Assembly: GCA_025094145.1 (NCBI GenBank)
Contig: JALLLS010000108.1
Span: 37,344 to 101,343, forward strand
DNA: 64,000 nucleotides
Source of the DNA: Spinellus fusiger
Lineage: Eukaryota > Mucoromycota > Mucoromycetes > Mucorales > Phycomycetaceae
Direction: 5' to 3'
Shown here: one piece after another, positions 32,795 to 43,686 of the stretch
Layout of the letters: each line of letters starts with the position of its first letter
How positions within the stretch are numbered: position 1 is the stretch's first letter
Made by a program: the position numbers and the translations under genes
The notes under the pieces: generated by a model
Database searches by the model: none
What the model was told of the DNA's origin: nothing
What the model saw: the letters and a program-made list of their open reading frames with translations, nothing else

Positions 32795-33626
32795 TGTGTA
32801 TCTCTTCTATTATTTTTGTATTTTGTACAAGACAATTTTATAAAGTGGGCTTGCACAGTCACATATCGTAATGAGAAGCATGACTGGGGGCGGGCGGGCG
32901 GGGGACAGAGTGGGCAGAAATATTAACTCAAGGTGATGAGAGAAGAGAAAGGAAGAAGGCCAGTGGGTTTATGGACAGTAGACAGAAGAAGAATAGGTGT
33001 GTGTGTGTGCATAGTAGTAGTAGAAAGGTGTGGAAGATGCTATTGGACTGCACTAGAGACCAGAGAACATAACACTAAACACTTTATTACCTGTCCAAAG
33101 AGAACAAGTACAGGGAAGAAGGAAAGAAAGAAACTCATGTCATTTCATTCTTCAATACTAGTCTATTCATTGCATAGAGTAAGCCAAAGACACACGACTG
33201 TTTATCTTAACAGAATTCTAGTCTCGAGTCAATGAACACTCTATCCACTATTACTCAACATGAGCTCTACTAGGCAGCAGCAGCAGCAGCAGCAGCAGAA
33301 AAAGAAGAAAACATAAAAGTTGATAAAGGACAGTGAAGAAACAATAAAGATAGTTTCCTATAGACTAGACATCCACTTGACCCTGTATTCAGTTAATAAA
33401 CACGCCCCTGTTATTCTTTCTTTCTATCGCATGAGTGAGCCGACAAGAGAGTAGCAAGAGAAGCAGGATTACAAGAGAAACAACCCATTGTTATGCGACC
33501 TACTGTTAAGCCACCCATTGAAAAGTGTCGTCATCAACAGAGAAGGAAGAGGAATCAAGAGCAAGGAGGAAGAAGCGTGTGTGTGTGTGTGTGTGTGTTT
33601 GGAAACAGTGACTGGTTGTGTCTATT
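32795..33626. promoter_or_regulatory. Divergent promoter region of RPB2 and TTI2
   Basis: An 832-bp interval between two divergent start codons. It contains a G-rich block (32886-32904, listed separately), (CAG)8 at 33275-33298 and a (GT)n run near 33575. No further gene is supported. Confidence 0.55.
32886..32904 (+). promoter_or_regulatory. Potential G-quadruplex in the RPB2 upstream region
   Basis: Four runs of three or more G separated by single C bases (G5-C-G3-C-G3-C-G5). The motif sits 92 bp upstream of the RPB2 start, on the strand opposite to its mRNA. Confidence 0.6.
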
Positions 33627-35020
33627 ATGGAAAGTGCAAGTGCAAAAGAGGTGTTTCTGCACTATGTCTGTGCTCATTACTGCCAACACACTAGCAGCCA
33701 TTGTAGCAGCAGTGTTGATAAGGAAAAACATGTCTATAAACACCACCTGGAAGAAGTACTGGATAAGTGTGTGCAGCCTCTGTTTGTGCTCCAGACAGAC
33801 ACTCCAGCGCACAACCACAAAGGCCGCTATGCTGACCCAGTGAAAGACGAGGAAATAGTAGAAGCACCCTTATGGAAGGAGACAGACCGTGGATTTGACG
33901 GTGCCACTATAGTAGAGTGGATAGTATCCCAAGGAACAGTAGGTCAATAGGAGAGTGCATTGATTTATACTATAAAGGCCACAGATCTGTCGTGTCTGCT
34001 TCCTAAACTATTGCCACCCACCCTTAGAATAGCAGACAACTATGACTTTTATTATAAACAAAGGGGTGTGGTGATCATTCATGCACTTGTCATCAAACTA
34101 CCACAGACAACCTTCATGGCTTATGGTCTTCAAGGCCTGTTTGCAGAGGTACACCAGAGACTATTCCTTTTGGACTCATTGGACAAGTAGATTCTATTCA
34201 AGTCCTTGGCCTACGTGTCTGATACAGAGGTGCTTCCTACCCTTGTCTGTGCCTATACATGTCTGGTGGATCTGGGCTCAAGACTCAAGGATCCTGACAA
34301 GCAGGTGTTCATGGAGAAGATACTTACGGAGGGTGTGTTGGTGGGTGCTCAGTATGCGGGACATCGGCCTGCCGTTCTTCTTATTCTCCTGACACCTCTG
34401 CCTGCCATCTACCATGCCATTGGTATTGCTGGTGTGAGATATCTCAAGGTAAAAGGTAATGAGAAAACAACACTGTTCTAATAGAGAGACTAGCAAGTGC
34501 TGTCCATGGTGTGCCAAGGATTGTCAGTGCTCCACAACGCAAAGAGTGCCTCTGAATCATTGCTGCTACTGAATGAGAAAGCAGCTGAGTGTTTGGCATG
34601 TCTATTAGAGCAGTGTTGGCCAAGGTAAGGTTGTCTGGAAATAAGGAGGAGTCTATGATACTTATCTCTATGGTAACTATCTCTATGGGCCATGGACAGA
34701 ATCCCCTTTTACAGTGGTATGGTCTTGAAAACACTAGCCAATGCATGGATCTGCTACTATGACCGTCAAGGTAATAGCCTGCTGTCCTTCTCTTAATGAC
34801 TCACAAACCATAGACTCAACAGCAAAAACACTCTGTCAATGGCTCAAGAAAGATTACCAGTGGCTCCATGCCAGCTGTCATGAAATAATAAAGGCAAGTC
34901 ACCCCATAGAATGGAGAGGTGTAGATATTCAACCCATCCCAGGCAGATGTAGAGGCCCTCCTGTCCCATGACGCCAGACTAGCCTCTCTGTTATGCACTC
35001 CAGTAGAAAGAATAAAGTGA
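33627..35020 (+). CDS. TTI2: TTI2-like subunit of the TEL2-TTI1-TTI2 complex
   Basis: Exons are 33627-33938, 33978-34148, 34191-34448, 34494-34624, 34700-34770, 34814-34893 and 34943-35020 (366 aa). All phases close. Diagnostic segments are LLPPTLRIADNYDFYYKQRG (helical repeat typical of the family), EVLPTLVCAYTCLVDLGSR and CWPRIPFYSGMVLKTLANAW, which corresponds to the conserved WPRI...LKxL..CW end of TTI2. With TEL2 and TTI1 the protein stabilises newly made PIKK kinases such as TOR, ATM and ATR. The sixth intron (34894-34942) has a GC donor with the strong context AAG|GCAAGT. Reading through it would end early in a frame unlike the family. The first ATG is uncertain, because an alternative frame is open from 33493. 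Confidence 0.75.
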
Positions 35021-35258
35021 CCTTGTTGATATCCAATCAGAAGCATGGGATCGACACTTGGGTCTGTGCCAGAAGCATTGGCTGTTGTGTCACACAAGTC
35101 ACTCGCTTTCCTATTTATTCTCGTAGTGTCATTTGCCTCCATCTATTTTCCTCTTTCTTTCTTTCTTCTCTATTTATACCACTACCTTTAGTATATCTTA
35201 TAATATTAGATTACAAAAACAAAACAAAAACAAAAACAAAAAAAAAGAATAGTATCCA

Positions 35259-38200
35259 ATGAAGTACGTGCAAATCTGTAAGGCACTGTATGACTATGAG
35301 GCACGCACTCCCGATGAGCTCGATATGAGAGAAGACGACGTATTCTATATTATCGAAAAAGAGGACGATGACTGGTGCAAGGCAGAACTCAAACAGACAT
35401 CGAGTGAGACAACTGCACCTGTGGGTCTTGTGCCTGTGAGCTACTTGGAAGAGGTAGAGTAATGATCACTGACTCATGAGCTATAAGAGGAAAAAAAAAG
35501 GAAAAGGAAAAGAGAACACTCCACCTTACCCAGTGTCTCCACAGTGCCCACCGATAGGAAAAGTGTGCGCGGAGTATGATTATACGGCTGGACAAGAAGA
35601 AGAGCTGTCTTTTGAAGAGGGTGAAGAAATGCTTCTTTATGAGTGTGATGATCCTGACTGGTATCTTGTGAAAACAAACAATGGTGAGATTGGTTTGGTG
35701 CCTGGTAACTATGTGCATCAGATGGACATGGCTATGGACATGGAAGAGAAGAATGTGCCTTCTGTTACTGTGCCTCCTACACCTCCTACACCTCCTACAC
35801 TTTCTACACTTCCTATATCTTCTGCCACTGTACCTGCCCATGGACAGGAGCCATTAATAGAGACACAAAAGACACTGCCCTCTTCTTCTTCTATCCAGCC
35901 TGTGCTCCCTCATAGGGTAGGTAAAATAAATAATAATAATAATAATAATAATAATAACTCTTCTATGGAAGAATGTATTCCTTATAACACATAACACATG
36001 AAAAGAAAAAGAAACAGAAAATTAACATGCTCTTCTATGGACACTTTAGACAGGAAAGAGTGAACGCAGCCCATCTCCTTATGAATTGAATGACGATGCA
36101 CAGTCATGGGTGGTGCATGAATACGATGCAGCCAAGAAAAAGAAAAAGAAAAGCAAGGGCAATTTATTAGTGGGTAATGGCATGATTTGCTATGGGAGTG
36201 AGACAGACAAAACCCTCCCTGTGCAGCAATACCCTATTTTGGATGTCACCAAGTATCTTTTTGACGGAAAAACCCTGCATATTGAAATCACTGGTGCCAT
36301 GCGTGCTGTTTTTGATCTTCAAGCCTCCTCCAAATCAGAGGCCAAGGCTATTCTTGTCAAGATAACTGATTCGAGATCATCAGCACAAATGGCTAATACC
36401 CATATTCATGACAGTGAACCCCAGGAGGAACCCTATTCTGCTCATTATGCTTCGAGTCTAAGAACAGGTTCAGTAAAAGAGGAGTCGAATGTGTCTTCTC
36501 AAGTCGCAATAGAAGAAGAAGAACCGAGATGGGCCGTCATTGTCTATGCATTTGATGCTGAGAGTGAGGAGGAGCTCTCGGTGGAAGGAGAAGAGAAAGT
36601 ACTTGTGCTAGAAAGCAACAGAGACGATGGATGGTGGCGAGTGGAAAAGACAAATGGACAGTCAGGATTGGTGCCTTCTTCCTATGTCCAATTCTATGAG
36701 GAGTATACTGATCATGCTGCTCAACAGGAAGAAGCACAGCAAAGAGAAAGAGAGTTGAAAAAGAAGGAGCAGGAGCAGGAGCAGAAGAAAGAGCAGGAGC
36801 AGAAGAAAGAGCAGGAGCAGAAGAAGAGAAGAGCTCAGGAAGAAGCACAGCGACAATTAGAGGAAGAACATAGACAGCGACAATTAGAAGAAGAACGTAA
36901 ACAGCGTCAAGCAGAAAGAGAAGCCAATGAGAAAGAAAAGGCTGTAAGTCATGTAGGCCATGCATATAGAGTGGATGGACTTATCTACATGTCATTAGGC
37001 CCTTCGGCGTGCTGTTTCTACACACCAGGGCTCTACTGCAACATCTCGAGGTAACTTTTGCTTAACAATGGATAAAAGAGGACACTACTTACCCTACTCT
37101 TCTCTTCTTCTATAAAGTATCGAGATCTGTCAGTACATCGCGTGCGAATGCTGATTTGCCTAGTAAGTAGTAGTCTTATTCTATACAACTCAATGGATTC
37201 CTTTTTCTTTAGAACCTGATATGAACAATGTGCGTACTTGGACAGACCGTAGTGGTGCTTTTAAAGTAGAAGCTGAACTCTTAACTTACTATGATGGTAA
37301 ATTACGCCTGCACAAAACAAACGGTGTCAAAATAGACGTTCCTCTTGAGAAGATGAGTATAGAGGATGTTCATTATGTTGAAGCAAAAACAAAGCGTGAT
37401 ATTCTCGGTGCAAAGACATCCTCGCCCGTCCCCACACCAGCACCCGCCCCAGCACCCGCTCCCACTCTCGCTCCAGCCCTTATTCCAACCCCTACCCCAG
37501 CCTCAGTTCCAACATCAGTCCAAGCTCCTGCCAAAGGAGAGACATCTACACAGGCAGTGGCTCTTGTTAAGCAAGAGAAGAAAGTCAATGCTCACTGGGA
37601 TTGGTTTGACTGGTTCATGATGATTGGCATGCCCTTACAATCTGCTCTTGTCTACTCCTCTGCTTTCAAGGCAGAGAAACTCGATGACAGTGATATTCCT
37701 CGTTTGACCCATAAACAAATGAAGAGACTGGGGGTCAAGGAGAATCATGTCAGACGCATGGAAAGATACATTGAGACAGAAAGAGTAGAACCTCCCTCCG
37801 ATGATGAAAGTGAACCCGAGAAGAAGAGTCAGGAACAAATAGAAACAGATGAGGCAATGGCAAGACGACTCCAAGAAGCCTGGAATCAAGACAAGGACAT
37901 TGATGAGAAGAGTAGTAAAGGTAGGCTTCATTTGACTGGTCTTTTGTTTATCTATCTTTAGGAAAGAGAACAAAACCTGTCAAGTCTGCTCCCAAAGAGA
38001 TTCATCCTGATCTATTGGAGTTTATTGGTACTGGATTCACAGGGAATGGTGGGTCTTCCTCACAAACACCCGCCAGTCGATCTATAGGCAATAATCCCCA
38101 GACAAACAGTGATCTGATTGGATTTGAGGATGATGCATGGGCACTTCGCACTTCATCATCAGATACCCAAAAGAGCACTGAGCAACAGCAGGAAGGTGCT

Positions 38201-39390
38201 GTTACATCAACACAATTAGTAGTACAGTCTCAACAGACGGGGGCTTCTCAACAACAAGAGCAATTGCAGATACAGTTACAGATACAACAGCAGCAGATAC
38301 AACAGCAGCAGGAGCAACTTAGACAGCAGCAATTACAACAACAACAGCAGGAGCAACTTAGACAGCAACAGATACAGCAACAGCAGCAACTGTTGAGACA
38401 GCAGGAAGAGCTCCTTCGACAGCAGCAGTTGAAGCAGCAACAAGATGAACTTCTTCGACAGCAGCAGTTGAAGCATCAACAAGACCTCTTTAGACAGCAA
38501 CAATTGAAGCAGCAACAGGATGAGCTCCTTCGACAGCAACAATTGAAGCAGCAGCAGGATGAGCTCCTTCGACAACAACAACAACAGCAATTGCAACAAC
38601 AGCAACAGACAGGCGCTACAAATGCACAGCCTTGGCAAGCGCACCAGTTACAATCCCAAATGACTGGCCATGGCAATGTCTATAGCCAGCCCTATTACCA
38701 ACAAGGAGTAGCCATAAATGTTCCTCTTTCTTCGGTTCTTCCTCAACCTATTGTTCCTTCCCCCACTGCTGCTGGACAGCACCCCTCCCTCCAGAAGACA
38801 GGCTACTCGAGTCTCCGCCGTTCTCAAACGATGGCTTCTGGGATTGCTCCACAGCCTACAGGTGTACGCAACTGGCAAACAGCAAGTAAGGAAGGGTCCC
38901 ATTGCCTGTATTTTTATAATGTATTCATGCTTCTTCCTTTATAGCACCTGAGAATCCATTTGGGTCTCCTACTATGGCTGCTCTTAATCCACAGGCCACA
39001 GGGGTTCAATTCTCCACACCCAACATGAATGCCTTTCACTATAGTCCAGTACAGACGCCTGCTGCTAACTATCTACAGCCCCAGATGACAGGATTCACTC
39101 AGCAGTCAACAGGTAGAGTGGACTGCACTCTGTAGACACATAGAAACATAGAACAATCACTCATCTGCTCTAGGCATGCACCAACATTCTCCTTCTGCCC
39201 ATGTCTTTACACCTGTTGGATCCATGCAATGTAAGCTATATCTAGTAGGACTACTATTGATTCTTCTCTTTTAGTGGGTCAGACAGGATTCCCTCTTCAG
39301 CAGCAGCAAACGCAACAACAACAGCAATTACAGCAACAGCAGTTAATGTACACAGGTCATCAACAGAACCAGTCTAGACAAGGCTGGTAA
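35259..39390 (+). CDS. SLA1: SLA1-like endocytic adaptor (actin cytoskeleton regulator)
   Basis: Ten exons: 35259-35453, 35545-35916, 36050-36943, 36999-37050, 37118-37162, 37213-37920, 37962-38885, 38945-39112, 39174-39230 and 39275-39390, giving 1,176 aa. Domain order is the SLA1 order. SH3-1 is about 1-62 (ALYDYEARTPDELDM) and SH3-2 about 72-128 (CAEYDYTAGQEEELSF). A SHD1-preceding PH-like region is about 205-300. SH3-3 is about 350-408 (VYAFDAESEEELSVEGEE). A charged coiled coil is about 415-480. SHD1 is about 524-580 (RTWTDRSGAFKVEAELL), and a SAM-like SHD2 about 645-710 (WDWFDWFMMIGMPLQSALVY). A long Gln-rich tail carries repeated (L/I/V)xxQxTG motifs. SLA1 couples clathrin adaptors to Las17/WASP and recognises NPFxD cargo through SHD1. 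The (L/I/V)xxQxTG motifs are targets of Ark/Prk kinases in yeast. Confidence 0.92.
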
Positions 39391-39550
39391 TAAACAACCC
39401 TCCCCTTCAACACATTCTTATTATTATTATTTAACAATCACTGCACTTCTTTGGAGAAGAGTTGTATATCATTCGAATAAAGATATAACAAACAAATGCA
39501 CACATACACACATACAAATAGACAGATAGACAGAATCCATGCTTTCCTCT

Positions 39551-40087
39551 TTAGTTCTTCTTGTCCTTCATAAAGTTCGATGCTTTGATACTTTCACGGT
39601 TCTGCTTTCTATGGAATTGGCGGTTGGCAGGCTTGCTTGTTTTCTGCTTCTGCTTCTTTTCATCCAATAAACTCCATAACCACTCTGGGTACGCTTTGTC
39701 TTCCAGGGCAATAGGGTCTGCACGGTCTTTTATATAATTCAGACCTTTTAAAACAGTGCCTTCGGGTGCTGCTGATACTTTATTCTGAGAAACAGGTATG
39801 GACTCTAAGAAACAAGACACCCAAGGCTATATATAAATATATCATTCATTCTTTCATTCATGTTTTTTTTTCTTTCTTTCTTTTTCTTTCTTTCTTTTTA
39901 CTGTTGTAGAGATGGACAGACAAGACAAGACCAGAGACTCGTTCTTTCTTTATTCTTTGTTTTACACATACACACCTTCTGCATAAGCTACGGAGGACTG
40001 GTGGAATGTGCGCTGTGTCCATGAGGTTCTCAATGCCACAAAGTGGGTGGGGAGGCGACACCTGAGTGCTAATGTGTTTCTCAGCAT
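39551..40087 (-). CDS. MRPL54: Mitochondrial large ribosomal subunit protein mL54
   Basis: Exons on the minus strand are 40087-39976 and 39804-39551 (121 aa). The N terminus (MLRNTLALRCRLPTHFVALR and RTFHQSS) is a basic, Arg-rich mitochondrial presequence. The body has EGTVLKGLNYIKDRADPIAL and DKAYPEWLWSLL, the conserved core of the mL54 family (yeast MRPL37), followed by a Lys/Gln-rich tail. The first exon is read in a different frame from the longest open stretch; the chosen frame is the only one that starts with ATG and joins in phase. It is a structural component of mitoribosomes. Confidence 0.88.
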
Positions 40088-40288
40088 GGGCAAGTACAAG
40101 GACCTTGCATTTTCTCAGCGATTGTTTATTTTCACAGTCCAAAAGAAAGAGTCACAAGAAGCGGCCTGTTTTTTTTTTTTTTAAAATTTATTTATTTATT
40201 TATTTAATTCTCTGTGGTGAGTGAGGTGGGTGACGTTGGAGTATTTACAAGGAAGGATAAAGAAATAAGAAAAAATAAGAAATGGGAG

Positions 40289-40319
<31 letters not shown>

Positions 40320-40372
40320 GTAAATGCGAAATAGTAAAATAAAATAGTGCTATTGGATATCCACACTTTTTT
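40088..40372. other. Low-complexity interval
   Basis: A T-rich run, (TTTA)n near 40185-40205 and (AAT)n at 40290-40318. No gene was seen. Confidence 0.5.
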
Positions 40373-41317
40373 TTATAGAATATCCACATCATCACTCTCT
40401 ACAAAATTAGGAGTGGACTGGGCCTTTTTAAGGTTTTTTCTTGGGCGGTAGAGGGAGAGACGTGGTTGGCGTGGAAGGGGAGCCGGGTGTGCCTGATGTG
40501 CCTGATGTGCTTCTTCCGTGTGCTTCTTTTGTGCTACTAAACTACCTAATTTGCGTGACAAATGACTCTTTTTGTGGGTGGTGGGTATCTCAGCACTCTC
40601 AGCCGTCTCAGCAGTAGGAGCGGCGGCAGAAAGAGAAGAAGAGGTGGGTTGAAGCAAGTGCTCAAAGGCAGGAAAAGAAAGGGTATCTTTGGTGAGATAG
40701 TTGCCAGCAGATTCCCATGCTGAATCTGATAACAATTCCACTAGTTCTTTGGTGGCAGAGAATTCAAGTGTGCTGGTATCAACAAGGGGTGTGTCTATGG
40801 GTAGACTGAGAAAAGGAAATTGGGTTTCCGAGGGAGGAGCAAGAGAGGGGGAATAACTCGTGTGGGATGTGTGGGATGTATGGGATATGTGTGAGCCTTG
40901 GGAGGTCGAAGGGTGGCGGGAGTGGTGGCTGGAAGTTACTTTGATCAGTGGCATAGTGGAAGGAGAAGGAGTCAAGAGTGTGTTTGCTATAGTTACGGAG
41001 GCAGAAGTGGGATGATTGGAGTTGCTAGGGTTACTAGGGTTGCTAGGATTGCTAGGGTTGCTAGGGCTATTGGGATCAGCAGCAGTGGTGTTATTGGGAC
41101 ATGTCTCTTTCTCGGCAATAGAATTAGGAGAAACAGGAGGAGAAACAGGAGGAGGAGGAAAAGAAGTTACAGTGGTAGTGGTTGCTAGTGGTGGTGTTAT
41201 GGGAGCAGATAGAGAAGTAGTAGGTGGACCTATGATAGAGACAGGAAAGGATTTTTCAAGCGGACTCACTGGTCTCTTTTTACGAAAGCTAAGACGAGAG
41301 ACAAATTGACTAAACAT
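40373..41317 (-). CDS. Uncharacterised Ser/Pro/Thr-rich protein
   Basis: A single-exon frame of 314 aa from the ATG at 41317 (a further ATG-like TTG lies 9 codons upstream). It opens with MFSQFVSRLSFRKKRPVSPL and is dominated by Ser, Pro and Thr, with an internal (NPS)n repeat (NPSNPSNPSNPSNS) and a (SHT)n repeat. The middle (SATKELVELLSDSAWESAGN and FPAFEHLL) and the basic C terminus (RPRKNLKKAQSTPNFVESDD) are the only parts that look structured. I do not recognise the family. The length, good start context and lack of stops suggest a real intrinsically disordered protein. No signal peptide or membrane segment is visible. Confidence 0.6.
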   Translation of the reverse strand: MFSQFVSRLSFRKKRPVSPLEKSFPVSIIGPPTTSLSAPITPPLATTTTVTSFPPPPVSPPVSPNSIAEKETCPNNTTAADPNSPSNPSNPSNPSNPSNSNHPTSASVTIANTLLTPSPSTMPLIKVTSSHHSRHPSTSQGSHISHTSHTSHTSYSPSLAPPSETQFPFLSLPIDTPLVDTSTLEFSATKELVELLSDSAWESAGNYLTKDTLSFPAFEHLLQPTSSSLSAAAPTAETAESAEIPTTHKKSHLSRKLGSLVAQKKHTEEAHQAHQAHPAPLPRQPRLSLYRPRKNLKKAQSTPNFVESDDVDIL

Positions 41318-42081
41318 TGAAGAGTAATAATAATAAAAGGACAAAGGGAAAAAGGAACCTGGAAGAAGAGAAGGTGAGGGCTATAAACTACGGATCATGT
41401 GACGTATCAGTGGCAGGCTGTTCTTGACTTTAACCAGGTACGCTCCTCTTTAGTCTGTTGATTTACAATTGATTGGCTTTCTTGTTTCACATTCAAGGTG
41501 GGACAAGAGTGTGCAGTAGCCATGGCAACGCAATGAACAAAGGGTTGGATGAATTCAAATGACTCCTGACATTAAAACATGATGTACATCTGCAACAACG
41601 CAGTCTATAAAGCAGTCTATAAAGCAGTCCACAAGACACTAGTTATTGGAGATAAGAGCAGTATTGAAAGAAAGAATACTCTCAAGCAAAATAGTAACGA
41701 TGATCAAAGGATGTGAAATGGAGGGATTCTATTTGTTAAAGTCCATTGTCTGTTTTAATGAATCTGTTTTCTTTTGTGTGTGTGTGTGGTGGTGATACCG
41801 TGGGGCCTATGTTCTTTTCTATTACTATTAATGTGTATCCATGCGAGTAAAGGAAAACTCGTAGACATATTCCCTTTATTCAAGTTTAGATCCCATCAAA
41901 GGACACTACAACAAAGACACTTGATAATATTAGAATCAAAAAGACATTACAGAAATATATATATTTTTAAAATATAAATAAAATATAAAAATAGATATAT
42001 AAATATATAAAAGAATAAAATAAAAAGAATAATAAAATAAATACAATGAAAAGAAAAGAATGAAACAATATACAATGAGGA
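41318..42081. other. Intergenic, upstream of the Ser/Pro-rich gene
   Basis: Holds the X-box at 41516-41529 (listed separately) and a direct repeat of CAGTCTATAAAG near 41610-41630. From 41955 on it is A/T-only sequence. No other ORF of note. Confidence 0.5.
41516..41529. promoter_or_regulatory. X-box (RFX-type) palindrome GTAGCCATGGCAAC
   Basis: A perfect match to the RFX consensus GTNRCC-N(0-3)-RGYAAC, about 200 bp upstream of the Ser/Pro-rich gene. Fungal RFX factors (Crt1 type) recognise this motif; function here is inference. Confidence 0.45.
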
Positions 42082-42919
42082 TTAACCAATTATCTTTCGA
42101 GAATAAGGGTGTGTGGCATGCCTCTGTCGTGTGCGTTTTACGGTATCGTTGGGAGGTGTAAGCAGATAAATAATAGTAGGAGGTGCAGGGACAGTAGGAT
42201 CAGTAAGAGTAAGGACAGTGGGAGAGGGTAAGGAAAGAGCAGGAAGGTGTTGACAAATCTCTTTCTTCAGTGCTGGTTGTGTCATGGCATGGGCTAGTAA
42301 TTGATCTCCATATTCCTGCATATCCTCCATGCGAACAAGGAGTTCAAAATTGCATAAGAATAAGAACTCCAGCTCTAGCTTGTTCAACTCGCACAGAGGA
42401 AGACCTCCCACCTAAGTAAATATATATATATATATATATATAAAGAGGCATCAATACCCGCTGCTCAATAGAAACTGGTGGCCTCTCCTGGACTTACTTT
42501 TGCATAGCGGGCGTTAGGGTAAAAGACATCCGATGTAAACTTGGTAGCTACTACAATACTGTTCTGGTATAAGTCATTCAGAGCACGCAGGGTATCTCTT
42601 TCTCTGTTTACCTTGTAATCAGTAATCGGTGGATATTAAGTGAACTGATCGTAAATGACTTTTCTATTTTGGCTATTCGGTCAAAATACACAAGAAGAGA
42701 AAGAAATACTTCGTTGTTAAAGGGAACATATTTTAGAATACGAGCAATGTAGGGCTGAATAGCAATGCTGGGCACTGAGCGAGAATGGAAGAAACTGATA
42801 TGTATGCATGGCAGCAGATCATTAGCAGTAAGAATGGATTCAATCAAATGAGACACAATGCCAGCCATAAGCGATACAGGGAAATTGGCAATGTCCAGTC
42901 GAATCTGTTTTTCTTTCAT
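42082..42919 (-). CDS. Pho80-type cyclin (PCL family)
   Basis: Exons on the minus strand are 42919-42612, 42558-42498 and 42411-42082 (232 aa). The cyclin box is clear: FHSRSVPSIAIQPYIARILK, then YVPFNNEVFLSLLVYFDRI, then SLNIHRLLIT, then VVATKFTSDVFYPNARYAKV and GGLPLCELNKLELEFLFLCN. This is the Pho80/Pcl arrangement, which partners Pho85-like CDKs (CDK5 family) in phosphate sensing, glycogen control or polarity. The ~75-residue tail is Pro/Thr-rich. It is transcribed divergently from the methyltransferase gene across about 770 bp. Confidence 0.9.
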
Positions 42920-43686
42920 TTTCTTTCTTTTCGTCTCTCTCTTTCTTCTTCTTCTTTTGCTGAATAAAAGTATAGTGTTGTTTGTATAATTCAGTACTCT
43001 GGAAATATTAATTCCCTCTCTCTAGTATGAATCACAGGCAAGGAAGAGAAATAAAAGATAAAGGCTCCAATATAAACTGCACAGAAGAGCAGCGAAAGCA
43101 TTCCTAATGACGAGAAGCGTTGACAGGTTCTTTAAGTGTGCGGAGTCAAGAAAAGAAATTCAGCAATTCAATGTGCTACACAGTCCTGCCTTGCCTATCC
43201 GCCTCTTCTCTGTCAGTCGCATGCTCAGTGTTAGCTTCCTTATTGGACTCTGTAGAAGGTGACATCATAACTTGCAGGTAAAAAAAATAAAATCTGACAC
43301 CTTGGCAATGCAATAGGTCCACGTGCAGTAGGGATGGGATGGCAGGGAAAAGATCAAGTGTTACAGTTATCAAATGATATTAAAGAGTGTAAAAGAGTGT
43401 AAAAGAGTGTAAAAGAGTACAAAAGAGTACAAAAGAGTATTATTAATAAATTATTAAAGAGTTATTAAATAGTTATCAAGAGATTATTAAGAACTCATCC
43501 AACATAACATTATTTATGTTTGACTGCTCTCTCACTGTGCCTGGAGATCGGAGTCTATTCTTTAGCATCAGGGCCAAACAAGCCATCAGTCACACACGCG
43601 TGATTTGTTGGTGGGCTTGCTGTAGACCTGCTGTCTCTAGTGGTGTGTCCCTCTCTCTTTATTCTATTCTACCTATCGATATTTAT
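42920..43686. promoter_or_regulatory. Divergent promoter region of the cyclin and methyltransferase genes
   Basis: Includes a tandem repeat of TAAAAGAGTG (43380-43440) and a TATTAAAG-type run. A single ACGCGT (MluI cell-cycle-box-like) is at 43596-43601, 86 bp before the methyltransferase ATG. The cell-cycle link is speculative. Confidence 0.35.

Noticed and set aside
33493..33843. 116-codon frame at the start of TTI2
   Set aside because: It is Cys/Val-rich because of a (GT)n run and does not lead into the conserved TTI2 exons. The frame from 33627 does.
38333..38676. Leu-rich and Cys-rich frames on the minus strand
   Set aside because: Antisense readings of the SLA1 Gln-rich tail.
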